Source of the DNA: Acidimicrobiales bacterium
Lineage (GTDB): Bacteria; Actinomycetota; Acidimicrobiia; Acidimicrobiales; Aldehydirespiratoraceae
Length of the DNA stretch: 64,000 nucleotides
Assembly (NCBI GenBank): GCA_022425325.1
Contig: JAKMFW010000026.1
Coordinates: 1 to 64,000 of the forward strand
Direction of reading: 5' to 3'
The notes below the pieces were generated by a model, which was not told the DNA's origin, did no database searches, and saw only the letters and a program-made list of their open reading frames with translations. The position numbers and the translations under genes are program-made. Positions within the stretch are counted from its first letter, which is position 1. The number at the start of each line of letters is the position of its first letter. Shown piece by piece: positions 28,998-37,205 of this stretch.

Positions 28998-30227
28998 ATG
29001 AACAAGAGCATGAAGCTGCTCATCGCCCTGCTTGCGGTGTTCGGTCTCGTCGCTGCCGCGTGCGGCGACGACGACAGCACCACCGACGCCGGTACCGACG
29101 ACGCCGCCGCTGACGACGCTGCCGACGACGCTGCCGACGACGCTGCCGCTGACGACGCTGCCGACGACGCTGCCGACGACGCTGTCGACGACGCCGCCGA
29201 CGACACCTCGATGGACATTTCCTCGATCGGTGCCGGTGTCGACGTGACCATGGGTCGCGCCAACTGGGCCTCGGGCTACGTCCAGGCCGAGATCTACAAG
29301 CAGACCCTCGAGCAGGCCGGTTACACCGTGGCCAGCCCGTCGCTCCTGGAGCTTGACCCGTCGGCCGGCTACCTCGCCATGGCCGAGGGTTCGATGGACT
29401 TCTGGACCAACAGCTGGTACCCGGGCCACCTTTCGTGGCACGCCGCTGAGCTGACCGACGGTTCGCTCGTCGCCGATCACGTCTCCATCGTCGATGGTCT
29501 CTTCGCCGGCGCTGGCGTTCAGGGCTTCCTGATCACCAAGTCGGTTGTCGAGGAGAACGGCATCACCTCGATGCAGCAGATCAACGACGACCCGGCGATC
29601 CGCGAACTCTTCGACAGCGACGGCAACGGCAAGGCCAACATCTTCGGCTGCCCCGAGAGCTGGACCTGCGACAACATCATCAGCAACCAGATCACCTACT
29701 ACGGCTGGGACAACATCGAGCAGACCATCGCCGGTTACGACGCGATGTTCGCCCAGGCCACCGACCTTGCCAACGCCGGCGAGCCGATGGCGATCTACAC
29801 CTGGACCCCCTCGGCGTACGTGACCACCCTCATTCCGGGTGACAACGTGATGTGGCTGACCATGAACGCTGACGACATCCTCGACGACTCGAACCCGAAC
29901 GGCGACGAAGGCGGCGAGTTCCACGACCAGCGTCCGGGCTTCGACGGCTTCGGTGCGGACTTCTGCACCCAGCCCTGCCAGCTCGGCTGGAAGCCGGCTG
30001 ACATCCAGGTCACTGCAAGCAACGACTTCCTGGCTGCCAACCCCTTCCTCGAGGCACTGTTCCCGCTGATGCGTCCGTCGGTCATCGACATCTCGATCCT
30101 TCAGGTCGAGCAGGCCAACGGCGACGGCTCTGAGGCCGAGGTCGAGTCCATCGCCGCTGGCTGGATTGCCGACAACCAGGACCTCGTGAGCTCGTGGCTC
30201 GAAGAGGCTGCTGCCGCTGTCAGCTGA
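28998..30227 (+). CDS. proX: quaternary amine ABC transporter substrate-binding lipoprotein (ProX/OpuAC-like)
   Basis: A 409-residue lipoprotein. The signal peptide ends in the lipobox LVAAAC, so it is anchored outside the membrane. Residues 24-70 are an Asp/Ala repeat linker, followed by an OpuAC-type domain. MDFWTNSWYPGH, YGWDNIEQT, YTWTPSAYV and MWLTM hold the Trp/Tyr residues typical of the aromatic cage that binds trimethylammonium or dimethylsulfonium groups. GGGAGGGG precedes the start at 28998. The ligand (glycine betaine, proline betaine, carnitine, DMSP) is not resolvable from sequence. Confidence 0.9.
   Translation: MNKSMKLLIALLAVFGLVAAACGDDDSTTDAGTDDAAADDAADDAADDAAADDAADDAADDAVDDAADDTSMDISSIGAGVDVTMGRANWASGYVQAEIYKQTLEQAGYTVASPSLLELDPSAGYLAMAEGSMDFWTNSWYPGHLSWHAAELTDGSLVADHVSIVDGLFAGAGVQGFLITKSVVEENGITSMQQINDDPAIRELFDSDGNGKANIFGCPESWTCDNIISNQITYYGWDNIEQTIAGYDAMFAQATDLANAGEPMAIYTWTPSAYVTTLIPGDNVMWLTMNADDILDDSNPNGDEGGEFHDQRPGFDGFGADFCTQPCQLGWKPADIQVTASNDFLAANPFLEALFPLMRPSVIDISILQVEQANGDGSEAEVESIAAGWIADNQDLVSSWLEEAAAAVS
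29096..29205 (+). repeat. in-frame 12-bp tandem repeat encoding an Asp/Ala linker
   Basis: Imperfect copies of GACGACGCTGCC follow one another inside the binding-protein gene and encode DDAADDAADDAA-type sequence between the lipid anchor and the folded domain. Such a repeat can change copy number by slippage, altering linker length in 12-bp in-frame steps. Confidence 0.8.
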
Positions 30228-30244
30228 TCCTCGTGATCATCTGA

Positions 30245-30304
30245 CGTCCCGCACGGGACGGTAGAAACTTCCTGAGAAGGGGTGGGGCTTCGGCTCCACC
30301 CCTT
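30245..30304 (+). terminator. tandem hairpin terminator after the ABC transporter operon
   Basis: CGTCCC/GGGACG (30245-30250 with 30255-30260) is followed by a 12-bp stem, AAGGGGTGGGGC (30277-30288) with GCTCCACCCCTT (30293-30304), with one wobble pair and a stable TTCG tetraloop. It begins 18 nt after the binding-protein stop. The strong second stem is the likely terminator. Confidence 0.75.
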
Positions 30305-30397
30305 CGTCGTTCTTGGAGTGCTTCGCGAGACCACCCGCCGCCAACGGGGCGCGAGAGCGGAGCCCGTCCACGCCGGTGAAGGAAGGCACCGGTCGGG

Positions 30398-30577
30398 TCA
30401 GGTGTCGGGAAGCACCACGGCCTGGGCGGCGATCACACCGTCGGGGGTATGGGTGATCGATGGCGAGCCGTAGAGGACGTACCCCTCATCGAGCGCCGCG
30501 CTGATGCGCTCGCAGAACGAGCGGTCGTCCGGCCCGGTCAAGAGGCGGTAGCGAAGGCGATCGTCGGCGGTGGTCAT
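30398..30577 (-). CDS. DUF1737 small protein
   Basis: A 59-residue protein from the ATG at 30577. YRLLTGPDDRSFCERISAAL and GYVLYGSPSIT match the DUF1737 domain (a short, roughly 50-residue domain of unknown function). It follows metZ by 16 bp on the same strand and may be cotranscribed. Confidence 0.65.
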   Translation of the reverse strand: MTTADDRLRYRLLTGPDDRSFCERISAALDEGYVLYGSPSITHTPDGVIAAQAVVLPDT

Positions 30578-30593
30578 CGCCACAGGGTACGCC

Positions 30594-31772
30594 TCAGACA
30601 CCGAGCGCCCTGCCGAGATCAGCAAGGAGATCGTCGACATCCTCCAGGCCGATCGACAGCCGGATCATCGACTCGGTGATGCCCATTTCGGTCCGCAGCT
30701 CCGGTGCGACCCGACGGTGCGTCGTGGTGGCCGGGTGGGTTACGAGGCTTTTGGCATCACCGAGGTTGTTCGAGATGTCGAAGATCTCGAGCGCATTCAC
30801 GACCTCGAAAGTCCGCGCCTGGTCGGCCTCAAGTTCGAGACAAACGACCGTGCCACCGGCCTTCATCTGGCGGCGGGCGAGATCATGATCGGGGTGCGAC
30901 TCGAGGAACGGATACCGCACGGCGCGGACCCGAGGGTGCGACTGGAGCTCACGGGCGATGTGCTTGGCCGAGCGGGCCATGGCATCGACGCGGAGGCGGA
31001 GCGTCTCGAGTCCTTTGAGCAGGGTCCACGCATTGAACGGGCTGAGGCTCGGGCCGGTGTGGCGCAGGAAGTCCTGAAGGTGTTCTCGATCGAACTGCTC
31101 GGAGCACAGCACCGCACCGCCGAGCGTGCGCCCCTGACCGTCGATGTGCTTGGTCGCCGAATACACCACGATGTCGGCGCCAAACTCAAGAGGATGCTGC
31201 AGCACGGGCGTGGCGAAGATGTTGTCGACGATCATGAGCGCACCGGCGGCGTGGGCCAGCTCGGCGACGGCGACGAGATCGATGATCTCGAGGCCCGGAT
31301 TGGAGGGCGTCTCGAGAAAGACCGCCTGAGCACCGCCGGTGAGGGCAGCTTCCCACTGGGCGAGATCACGCCCATCGACAAGGACGGTCTCGACGCCAAA
31401 GCGGGGCAGGATGTCGGTGATGATCACCGAGCAACTGCCGAACAGGGCACGGGCGGCCACGACCTTGTCGCCGGCCTTCAGGAACGACGCCATGGCGGCG
31501 AACACTGCTGCCATGCCACTTGCCGTCGCGCGGCAGACGTCGGCACCTTCGATCAGGCGAAGGCGCTCCTCGAACATCGAGACGGTGGGGTTGCCGTAGC
31601 GGCCGTAGATATAGCGGTCGATGTCGCCGGCGAAGGCCGCTTCCGCCTCCTCCGCCGACGAGTACACGAAACCGGAGGTCGCGTAGATGGCCTCGGCCGT
31701 CTCGTCGAAACCGCTTCGCTGAATACCTCCACGGACAAGACGGGTTGCTTCGGACCAGTCGTCGACCGACAT
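30594..31772 (-). CDS. metZ: O-succinylhomoserine sulfhydrylase (MetZ-like)
   Basis: A 392-residue Cys/Met-metabolism PLP enzyme from the ATG at 31772, which follows the rhodanese stop by one base. Features are TRLVRGGIQRSGFDETAEAI, YGRYGNPTVSMFEERL, the PLP Lys in YSATKHIDGQGR and LVTHPATTTHRRV. The N-terminus and GRTLGGAVL favour the MetZ branch (O-succinylhomoserine plus sulfide to homocysteine). Pairing with a sulfurtransferase suggests sulfide or persulfide supply; that is inference. Confidence 0.85.
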   Translation of the reverse strand: MSVDDWSEATRLVRGGIQRSGFDETAEAIYATSGFVYSSAEEAEAAFAGDIDRYIYGRYGNPTVSMFEERLRLIEGADVCRATASGMAAVFAAMASFLKAGDKVVAARALFGSCSVIITDILPRFGVETVLVDGRDLAQWEAALTGGAQAVFLETPSNPGLEIIDLVAVAELAHAAGALMIVDNIFATPVLQHPLEFGADIVVYSATKHIDGQGRTLGGAVLCSEQFDREHLQDFLRHTGPSLSPFNAWTLLKGLETLRLRVDAMARSAKHIARELQSHPRVRAVRYPFLESHPDHDLARRQMKAGGTVVCLELEADQARTFEVVNALEIFDISNNLGDAKSLVTHPATTTHRRVAPELRTEMGITESMIRLSIGLEDVDDLLADLGRALGV

Positions 31773-31773
31773 G

Positions 31774-32163
31774 TCAGCCTTGCGTCCAGGGAAGGCCCGC
31801 ATGTTTCCAGCCGGCTGCGCCGGGGCCACCCTCAAAACCGTGCGTCACGTTGTAGGTGGTGCCGAAGCCGGCCGCCTCGGCGACCGTCGCTGCCCCTTGG
31901 GAACGGGCACCGCTGCGGCACAGAAAGAGCAGGGGGGTCTCGGCATCGAGCCCCTCGGTCGCCTCGGCCAGGAAGTTCGGGTTTCGCTCACCGGTGCCGA
32001 ACCAGGTCCAGGTCGCGAAGCGCACGCGCTTGCCGATGGCTTCGAGGGTCGGGACACCGATCTGCGCCCACTCTTCGGGCGTGCGGACGTCGATCAGCAC
32101 CGCCGACGGATCGTCGGCGAGAAGCTGGTAGGCGTCGGTAACACTGATCTCGGTGAAGGGCAT
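31774..32163 (-). CDS. rhodanese-like sulfurtransferase
   Basis: A 129-residue single rhodanese domain from the ATG at 32163. VLIDVRTPEEWAQIGVP is the conserved N-terminal motif, and the active-site loop FLCRSGARSQG contains the persulfide-forming Cys. NVTHGFEGG is the usual C-terminal segment. It leads directly into metZ, implying a sulfur-transfer role in homocysteine synthesis. Confidence 0.85.
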   Translation of the reverse strand: MPFTEISVTDAYQLLADDPSAVLIDVRTPEEWAQIGVPTLEAIGKRVRFATWTWFGTGERNPNFLAEATEGLDAETPLLFLCRSGARSQGAATVAEAAGFGTTYNVTHGFEGGPGAAGWKHAGLPWTQG

Positions 32164-32253
32164 AGAGGGCACTCCTCGGGTCGCGGCCCTCAATCTAGAA
32201 GTCCGGTGCGTTTTTCGGCCCGGAAAATGAAGGGCCTCGTCAGATCATCACTG

Positions 32254-32284
32254 CGGCCCGGGTTTCGACAACCCGACCGGGCCG
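32254..32284 (-). terminator. hairpin downstream of the LysR gene
   Basis: CGGCCCGG (32254-32261) pairs with CCGGGCCG (32277-32284), and an inner GGTT/AACC extends it. It lies about 50 bp beyond the LysR stop and before the rhodanese-metZ operon on the same strand, so it probably separates the two transcripts. Confidence 0.5.
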
Positions 32285-32333
32285 ATCCGGAACCAATGCC
32301 CCGCATCACCATCGCCGGAACGACCGACTGCAG

Positions 32334-33236
32334 TCAGCCGGGAGCGTTGGCGAGAATCCACGTCCGCAGCGTCTCCGCCGCCGGCGACAGCGGTCGACCG
32401 TGCCGGCTCAGGAGCGGAAAGTGGATGCCGGTCTCCACCACCGGCCCCACGGCGGCGAGCCGTCCCTGGTCGAGCAATTCCCGAACGATGTGTTCCCACC
32501 CGAGCGCCACACCGGCCCCGGCGAGTGCAGCATGGAGCACCAGCGAGTAGTCGTTGGATCGATCTCCGGGGAGGTCGCCGTCGACCGCCACCCCATGATG
32601 CCGAAACCACCGGGGCCAGTCGAAGCGAGGTACATAGCGCTCTTCAAGGTGCAAGAGGGGCGAATCGAGCAAGGCGGCCGGATCGGCAATGTCAATTGCT
32701 GCGGCGAGTTCTGGCGCCGCCACAGGAATCAGCCGCTCGGCGCAGAACGGCACCGAGTCGAGCACAGGGTCGTCGACCGGGCCGAGTGGGATCCAGAGGT
32801 CGGCGCCGTCGCGCCCTACGCCGGTGTCAGTGTCCGTGGTCAGCACGCGCAGTTCGACGTCGGGATGAGCCTGCTTGAACTCGGGCAGACGGGGCGTAAG
32901 CCAGTGGGCGGCGAGCGAGGTGGAAACCGAGATGGTCACCGCTCCCCCGCCCAGAGGCTGGGCGGCCGCCGCTACCGCCGCATCGAGCTCTCGCAACGCC
33001 GGCGCAGCCCGTGCGGCCAGGGCCGCTCCAACGGTGGTCGGCTCGACACCATCACGCTTCCGAATGAAGAGGGCGACGCCCAAGGCTTGTTCGAGGCGAG
33101 CGACCGCATGGCTCACTGCAGATTGGCCGATCCCGAGCGTAAGGGCGGCACCGGTGAAGCTGCCCGCTTCGACAACGGCGACAACGGCACGCACCGAACG
33201 GTCGGTCACCCCCGAGGAGACATCAGTTTCTGTCAT
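32334..33236 (-). CDS. LysR-family transcriptional regulator
   Basis: A 300-residue LTTR: the N-terminal HTH contains AGSFTGAALTLGIGQSAVSHAVARLEQ-type sequence ending VALFIRKRDG, followed by a substrate-binding domain with LAGAGVALGWEHIV near the C-terminus as in GcvA-like members. It is divergent from the two oxygenase genes and shares a 30-60 bp control region holding a dyad. No ribosome-binding site is visible before the ATG at 33236, so a leaderless mRNA is possible. Confidence 0.85.
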   Translation of the reverse strand: MTETDVSSGVTDRSVRAVVAVVEAGSFTGAALTLGIGQSAVSHAVARLEQALGVALFIRKRDGVEPTTVGAALAARAAPALRELDAAVAAAAQPLGGGAVTISVSTSLAAHWLTPRLPEFKQAHPDVELRVLTTDTDTGVGRDGADLWIPLGPVDDPVLDSVPFCAERLIPVAAPELAAAIDIADPAALLDSPLLHLEERYVPRFDWPRWFRHHGVAVDGDLPGDRSNDYSLVLHAALAGAGVALGWEHIVRELLDQGRLAAVGPVVETGIHFPLLSRHGRPLSPAAETLRTWILANAPG

Positions 33237-33239
33237 GAC

Positions 33240-33262
33240 GAAATGACAAAATATCGCATTTC
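33240..33262. promoter_or_regulatory. LysR-type dyad between regulator and oxygenase genes
   Basis: GAAATG (33240-33245), an 11-nt AT-rich spacer and CATTTC (33257-33262) form a perfect interrupted palindrome in the narrow divergent intergenic region, the position and size expected of a LysR-type binding site. It starts 4 bp from the regulator start codon. Confidence 0.5.
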
Positions 33263-33293
33263 ATCCATGACCGACATCGTTCACACTGTTGCC

Positions 33294-34151
33294 ATGCACG
33301 AGCTTGCCCAGATCGTCGATCTTGATCGTTATCCGTTGCACGAGCCGGAGTCCGCCGCCTACGCCACGGCGGTTGCTGCCGCCCGCGAGGGGCTCCGCTC
33401 GGTCGGCTGCGCTGTCGTGAAAGATCTCGTCCGTCCTGAAGCGGTGACCCTGCTGAACAACGAGATCGTCGAACGCAAGCACACCACACATTTCTCGACG
33501 CAGGTGATGAACCCGTACTTCCACACCGAAGTCAACGACGAGTTCTCGAGCGACCACCCGGTCAATACCTTCCTTGAGCGCTCGAGCGGCTTCATTCCCG
33601 GCGACTCGTGGGAGCCGGGCTGTGCCACCGACGTGATGTTCCGGGCTCCCGAACTCGCACGCTTCCTCGCCGACTGCCTCGAGATCCCGGAGCTGCACTG
33701 CTACGCCGATCCGCTCGCAGGCCTCACCGCCAACATCCTTGACCCGGGCCAACTCTTCACCTGGCACTTCGACACCAACGACTTTGCCGTGACGGTGCTC
33801 GTGCAAGAAGCGGACGAAGGCGGACTTTTCGAGTACTCCCCCGCGATCCGTAACGCCGACGATGAGGGCTTCGATCGAATCGCTGCCGTGCTCGCCGGCG
33901 AGCGGGAGGGTGTGCACACGCTCGATCTGCAGCCCGGTGATCTGCAGATCTTCCGGGGGCGCCACAGCCTTCACCAGGTCTCGCGGGTGCCGGCGAACAG
34001 CCGGCCACGCCACGCTGCGATCTTCGCCTACACCGAGGAAGCCGGTGTGATCGGCCGGCTTGCTCGTACCCAGCAGCTGTTCGGTCGAGTGGTCCAGGCC
34101 CACGTGAATGCAGAAGAGCAGCGCATCCGCTCGGATGCGCTGATCGATTGA
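33294..34151 (+). CDS. Fe(II)/2-oxoglutarate oxygenase, ArpA-like
   Basis: A 285-residue protein from the ATG at 33294 (MHELAQIVDLDRYPL); an in-frame ATG at 33267 would add nine residues. WHFDTNDFAVTVLVQ supplies His-x-Asp, and the distal His is in GRHSLHQVSRV followed by Arg, giving a complete facial triad. The family looks like ArpA-type hydroxylases, related to the BesD/HalD amino-acid halogenases, but the Asp rather than Gly at the triad predicts hydroxylation. Under divergent LysR control; substrate unknown. Confidence 0.7.
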   Translation: MHELAQIVDLDRYPLHEPESAAYATAVAAAREGLRSVGCAVVKDLVRPEAVTLLNNEIVERKHTTHFSTQVMNPYFHTEVNDEFSSDHPVNTFLERSSGFIPGDSWEPGCATDVMFRAPELARFLADCLEIPELHCYADPLAGLTANILDPGQLFTWHFDTNDFAVTVLVQEADEGGLFEYSPAIRNADDEGFDRIAAVLAGEREGVHTLDLQPGDLQIFRGRHSLHQVSRVPANSRPRHAAIFAYTEEAGVIGRLARTQQLFGRVVQAHVNAEEQRIRSDALID

Positions 34152-34166
34152 TCTAGCGTTCGCTCC

Positions 34167-35075
34167 ATGGGCCTTCCACGACCGACCACCGACCTCGATC
34201 AGCTCAAGGCCGATCTCGACGAGCATGGCTACTGCATCGTCGCCGATGCGCTCTCACCCGACGAGGTCACCGCGCTGCGAACTCGCATCACCGAACAGGC
34301 CGCAGCAGAGCGAGCCCGAGCGCTCGACTACCACTATCAAGCCGAAGCCGAGGGCGACGACGTCAACCAGTGGGTGTACCAACTGATCAACAAGGGGGAA
34401 GAGTTCCAGAACCTCGCCCTGCACCCGACAGCCCGGGCGCTTGCGACCCACATCCTCGGCGCCGATCACATTCTCAGTTCGCTCGACGCCCACATCACCC
34501 ACCCGGGCAACAAGCCGATGCCGCTCCATGCCGATCAGTGGTGGATGCCGCAGCCGGTCGCTCCGGGAACCCCGCACGGCCGTCAGGGGGACATGACCCG
34601 CGAGACCGGCCCGTTCGGTGAGCCCGCTCGGGCAACCGTGCCGATCAACCCGCCGCTCGTCGCCAACATGATGTGGATGGCGAACGACTTCACGGTCGCG
34701 AACGGGGCCACCCGCATCGTGCCGGGCAGCCATCTCAGCGGATGCCTGCCCGATCCGGAGCGGACGGATTATGGCGAAATTCCGATCGAGGCACCGGCCG
34801 GCTCGGTGCTGGTCTGGGAGGGCCGTACGTGGCATGCCGCCGGCCTCAACACTGCCGATCATCCCCGCTATGGCGTGGTCACCTACTTCTGCGGACCGAT
34901 CATCCGCTCACTCGGCAACCTCACCTACGGCATGCGCACCGAGGTGCGCGAGTCGATGAGTCAGGAACTTGCGACGCTGTGTGGTTTCACCCCATGGTCG
35001 AGTTACGGCATGACCGACCACCCGTCGGCCATGGTCGCATCGCCGGGCGACGAAACCGCAGGGCGGCTGTCCTAG
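34167..35075 (+). CDS. phytanoyl-CoA dioxygenase (PhyH) family protein
   Basis: A 302-residue Fe(II)/2-oxoglutarate oxygenase. MPLHADQWWMPQP gives the His-x-Asp pair, GRTWHAAGLN the distal His and the following HPRYGVVTY the Arg for 2-oxoglutarate. ANGATRIVPGSHLSG is a typical PhyH segment. It starts 15 bp after the ArpA-like gene, so the two oxygenases form an operon and may act on the same small molecule in sequence. Confidence 0.8.
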   Translation: MGLPRPTTDLDQLKADLDEHGYCIVADALSPDEVTALRTRITEQAAAERARALDYHYQAEAEGDDVNQWVYQLINKGEEFQNLALHPTARALATHILGADHILSSLDAHITHPGNKPMPLHADQWWMPQPVAPGTPHGRQGDMTRETGPFGEPARATVPINPPLVANMMWMANDFTVANGATRIVPGSHLSGCLPDPERTDYGEIPIEAPAGSVLVWEGRTWHAAGLNTADHPRYGVVTYFCGPIIRSLGNLTYGMRTEVRESMSQELATLCGFTPWSSYGMTDHPSAMVASPGDETAGRLS

Positions 35076-35088
35076 CCCTGTTGCACGC

Positions 35089-35106
35089 CCACCGCGAGGG
35101 CGGTGG
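35089..35106. terminator. bidirectional hairpin between PhyH and NTF2-like genes
   Basis: CCACCGC (35089-35095) pairs with GCGGTGG (35100-35106) around a GAGG loop, between two convergent genes. Confidence 0.5.
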
Positions 35107-35132
35107 TGCCGGCAAGTCTCATCGGAATCTCC

Positions 35133-35504
35133 TCACGCGAAGAGCGGCGCAAGCGGCGCCGGGTCGAGCCATTCGTCGATGCGGGAAATGAGGCCGTCGT
35201 CGTTCACCATCACGATTGCGACCGCCTCGGTCGAGAGTTCCCGGCCGTCGGGCAGCACGAGTTCGAGCGTGTGCTGTTGCAGGTAGCCACCTTCGATCGG
35301 CTCCAGTCGTCGGATCACATAGCGTCGATCCGCAATCCGCTTTGTCATCGCGTTCATCAGGGCGATGTTGTCGTCGACGGTCTGGGTGATGTCGTCGAAG
35401 TTGTGCCAGATGTCTGCATCCGGCGCGTAACACGATCGGGCAGCACCGGCATCGCCGATGGTGATGGCGTCGATGAAGCGTTGGGCGACGACGGGAAGGC
35501 TCAT
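35133..35504 (-). CDS. NTF2-like (SnoaL/DUF4440-type) protein
   Basis: A 123-residue alpha/beta cone-fold protein from the ATG at 35504. AQRFIDAITIGDAGAARSCYAPDADIWHNFD and ISRIDEWLDPAPLAPL-type ends are typical of NTF2-like proteins, which bind small hydrophobic ligands or act as isomerases or dehydratases. It follows the flavin monooxygenase by about 50 bp in transcription order and may be cotranscribed. Confidence 0.65.
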   Translation of the reverse strand: MSLPVVAQRFIDAITIGDAGAARSCYAPDADIWHNFDDITQTVDDNIALMNAMTKRIADRRYVIRRLEPIEGGYLQQHTLELVLPDGRELSTEAVAIVMVNDDGLISRIDEWLDPAPLAPLFA

Positions 35505-35557
35505 CGGGCCAACGTAGCCGCCGAGCCGAAAGGTTCTTCGTGCCGACGCGCCGAGGA

Positions 35558-37165
35558 TCAGCGAAGGTCGAAACCCGGGTACCCCGCCTCGGCGATCGCC
35601 GCCACCCGGGTGCGGTAGCGGGGTGCGCCGCCGAAGTAGGCCTGGTAGCGGGGCTTGCCCTCCCGCCCGGCGAGGTTCGCGTTGTACCCGGTGAACCAGC
35701 CCTTGCTGTTGCGGATGAGGAGGCGGTCCTGCATCCGGGCGACCTCCGTCGCCCACTCCTCCTCGGCTGCTTGCTCGGCCTCGATCCGTGTGATCCCCTC
35801 GGCCCTTGCGTACTCGATCAGATCACTGACCCACTCGACGCCGTCCTCGATCGCCCGGGGAAAGTTCGTCGAGCCCGACACGCTCTGCGGCCCTGCGAGC
35901 ATCAAGAGGTTGGGGAAGCCGTTCGTCATCATGCCGACCGCTGTGCGAGGACCGTCTGCCCACTCGTCAGCGAGCATCATCCCGTCGACCCCCCGGATGT
36001 CGACCCTGTCGAACGCGCCGGTGATCGCGTCGAAGCCGGTGGCGTACACGATGACGTCGAGGTCGTGGTGGCCGGCGGTCGTCTCGATGCCGTCTGCGGT
36101 GACCCGAACGATCGGCGTGTCCTGCAGCGACACGAGTTCGACATTGTCACGGTTGTACGCCTCGAAATAGTTGGTCTCGAGCGGCAGGCGTTGGAGCGCG
36201 AAACCGTGGTCGGTCGGGATCAGCTTCTCGGCGACCTCGGGATCGTCGACCCGACCTCGGATGCGGTCGGCGATGTAGTTCGAGAGTTCCTGGTTGGCGG
36301 CCTCGTCGAAGTAGATCTCCGCATAGTTGGCGCCGATGATCGCGAAGCCAGGCCGGGTGTAGAGCTCATCCCAGAGCGCTCGACGTTCCTCGGGCGTGGC
36401 CTCCCAGAACCCCCATCGCGGAACGTGCTCGAAGCCACCGACGGTGGTCGAACAGTTCTCGAAGATTTGCGGGTAGCGGCGGCGGATCTCCTCCATTTCC
36501 TCATCGGTGATCGATCGGTTGTTGAGCGGGCTGCTCCAGTTGGGTCGACGTTGGAAAACCGTGAGGTGTTCGACGATCGGCGCGATCGACGGGACGATCT
36601 GGATACCGGTGGCGCCGGTGCCGATCTGGCCGACCCGCTTGCCGGTGAGATCGAGATCGTCGGGCCAGCGGAAGGTGTGGAACGACTCGCCTGCGAACTC
36701 GTCCATGCCCTCGAAGGCCGGAAGCGTCGGCGACGACAACGGGCCGAGGGCCGTGATCACGAACCGGGCGCGGAAGGTCTCGCCGTTCGTGGCGGTGAGC
36801 GTCCACGAGCACGCTGCTTCGTCCCACACCATCGAGGCGATGCGGACCCCGAAGCGCATGTGTTCACGGAGACCGAAGAGGTCGGCGACATGGTTGAGAT
36901 AGCGGAGATTCTCCGGTTGCGAGGAGAACAGTTCCTTCCAGTGCCACGTATCGAGGATCTCTTGACTGAACGAGTAGCCGTAGGTGTAGCTCTCCGAATC
37001 GAACCGGCAACCCGGGTAGCGGTTGCGGAACCAGGTTCCGCCGAGGTCGTCCTCGGCTTCGAGCACGACCGCGTCGGCGCCAAGATCAACGAGACGCTTG
37101 ATCTGGTAGATCCCGGCGACGCCTGCGCCGATGACGATTGCCTCGTGTTCGTGTACGCCACTCAC
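35558..37165 (-). CDS. flavin-dependent Baeyer-Villiger-type monooxygenase
   Basis: A 535-residue flavoprotein. Two Rossmann motifs (IGAGVAGIYQIKRL for FAD, IGTGATGIQIVPS for NADPH) flank the Baeyer-Villiger fingerprint, here FHTFRWPDD. RNRYPGCRFDSESY and VYATGFDAITGAFDRV are also family hallmarks. It inserts oxygen next to a ketone using NADPH and O2; the substrate is unknown. Length is normal for the class B cyclohexanone/phenylacetone group. Confidence 0.85.
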   Translation of the reverse strand: MSGVHEHEAIVIGAGVAGIYQIKRLVDLGADAVVLEAEDDLGGTWFRNRYPGCRFDSESYTYGYSFSQEILDTWHWKELFSSQPENLRYLNHVADLFGLREHMRFGVRIASMVWDEAACSWTLTATNGETFRARFVITALGPLSSPTLPAFEGMDEFAGESFHTFRWPDDLDLTGKRVGQIGTGATGIQIVPSIAPIVEHLTVFQRRPNWSSPLNNRSITDEEMEEIRRRYPQIFENCSTTVGGFEHVPRWGFWEATPEERRALWDELYTRPGFAIIGANYAEIYFDEAANQELSNYIADRIRGRVDDPEVAEKLIPTDHGFALQRLPLETNYFEAYNRDNVELVSLQDTPIVRVTADGIETTAGHHDLDVIVYATGFDAITGAFDRVDIRGVDGMMLADEWADGPRTAVGMMTNGFPNLLMLAGPQSVSGSTNFPRAIEDGVEWVSDLIEYARAEGITRIEAEQAAEEEWATEVARMQDRLLIRNSKGWFTGYNANLAGREGKPRYQAYFGGAPRYRTRVAAIAEAGYPGFDLR

Positions 37166-37205
37166 TGCGCCGATTCTGCTGGAGCGCCCGAGTGGGCGCC
37201 AACCG

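Noticed and set aside
29096-29205. Short regular repeats considered as a CRISPR-like or origin iteron array
   Set aside because: Units are 12 bp, contiguous, in frame and encode a lipoprotein linker; there are no spacers.
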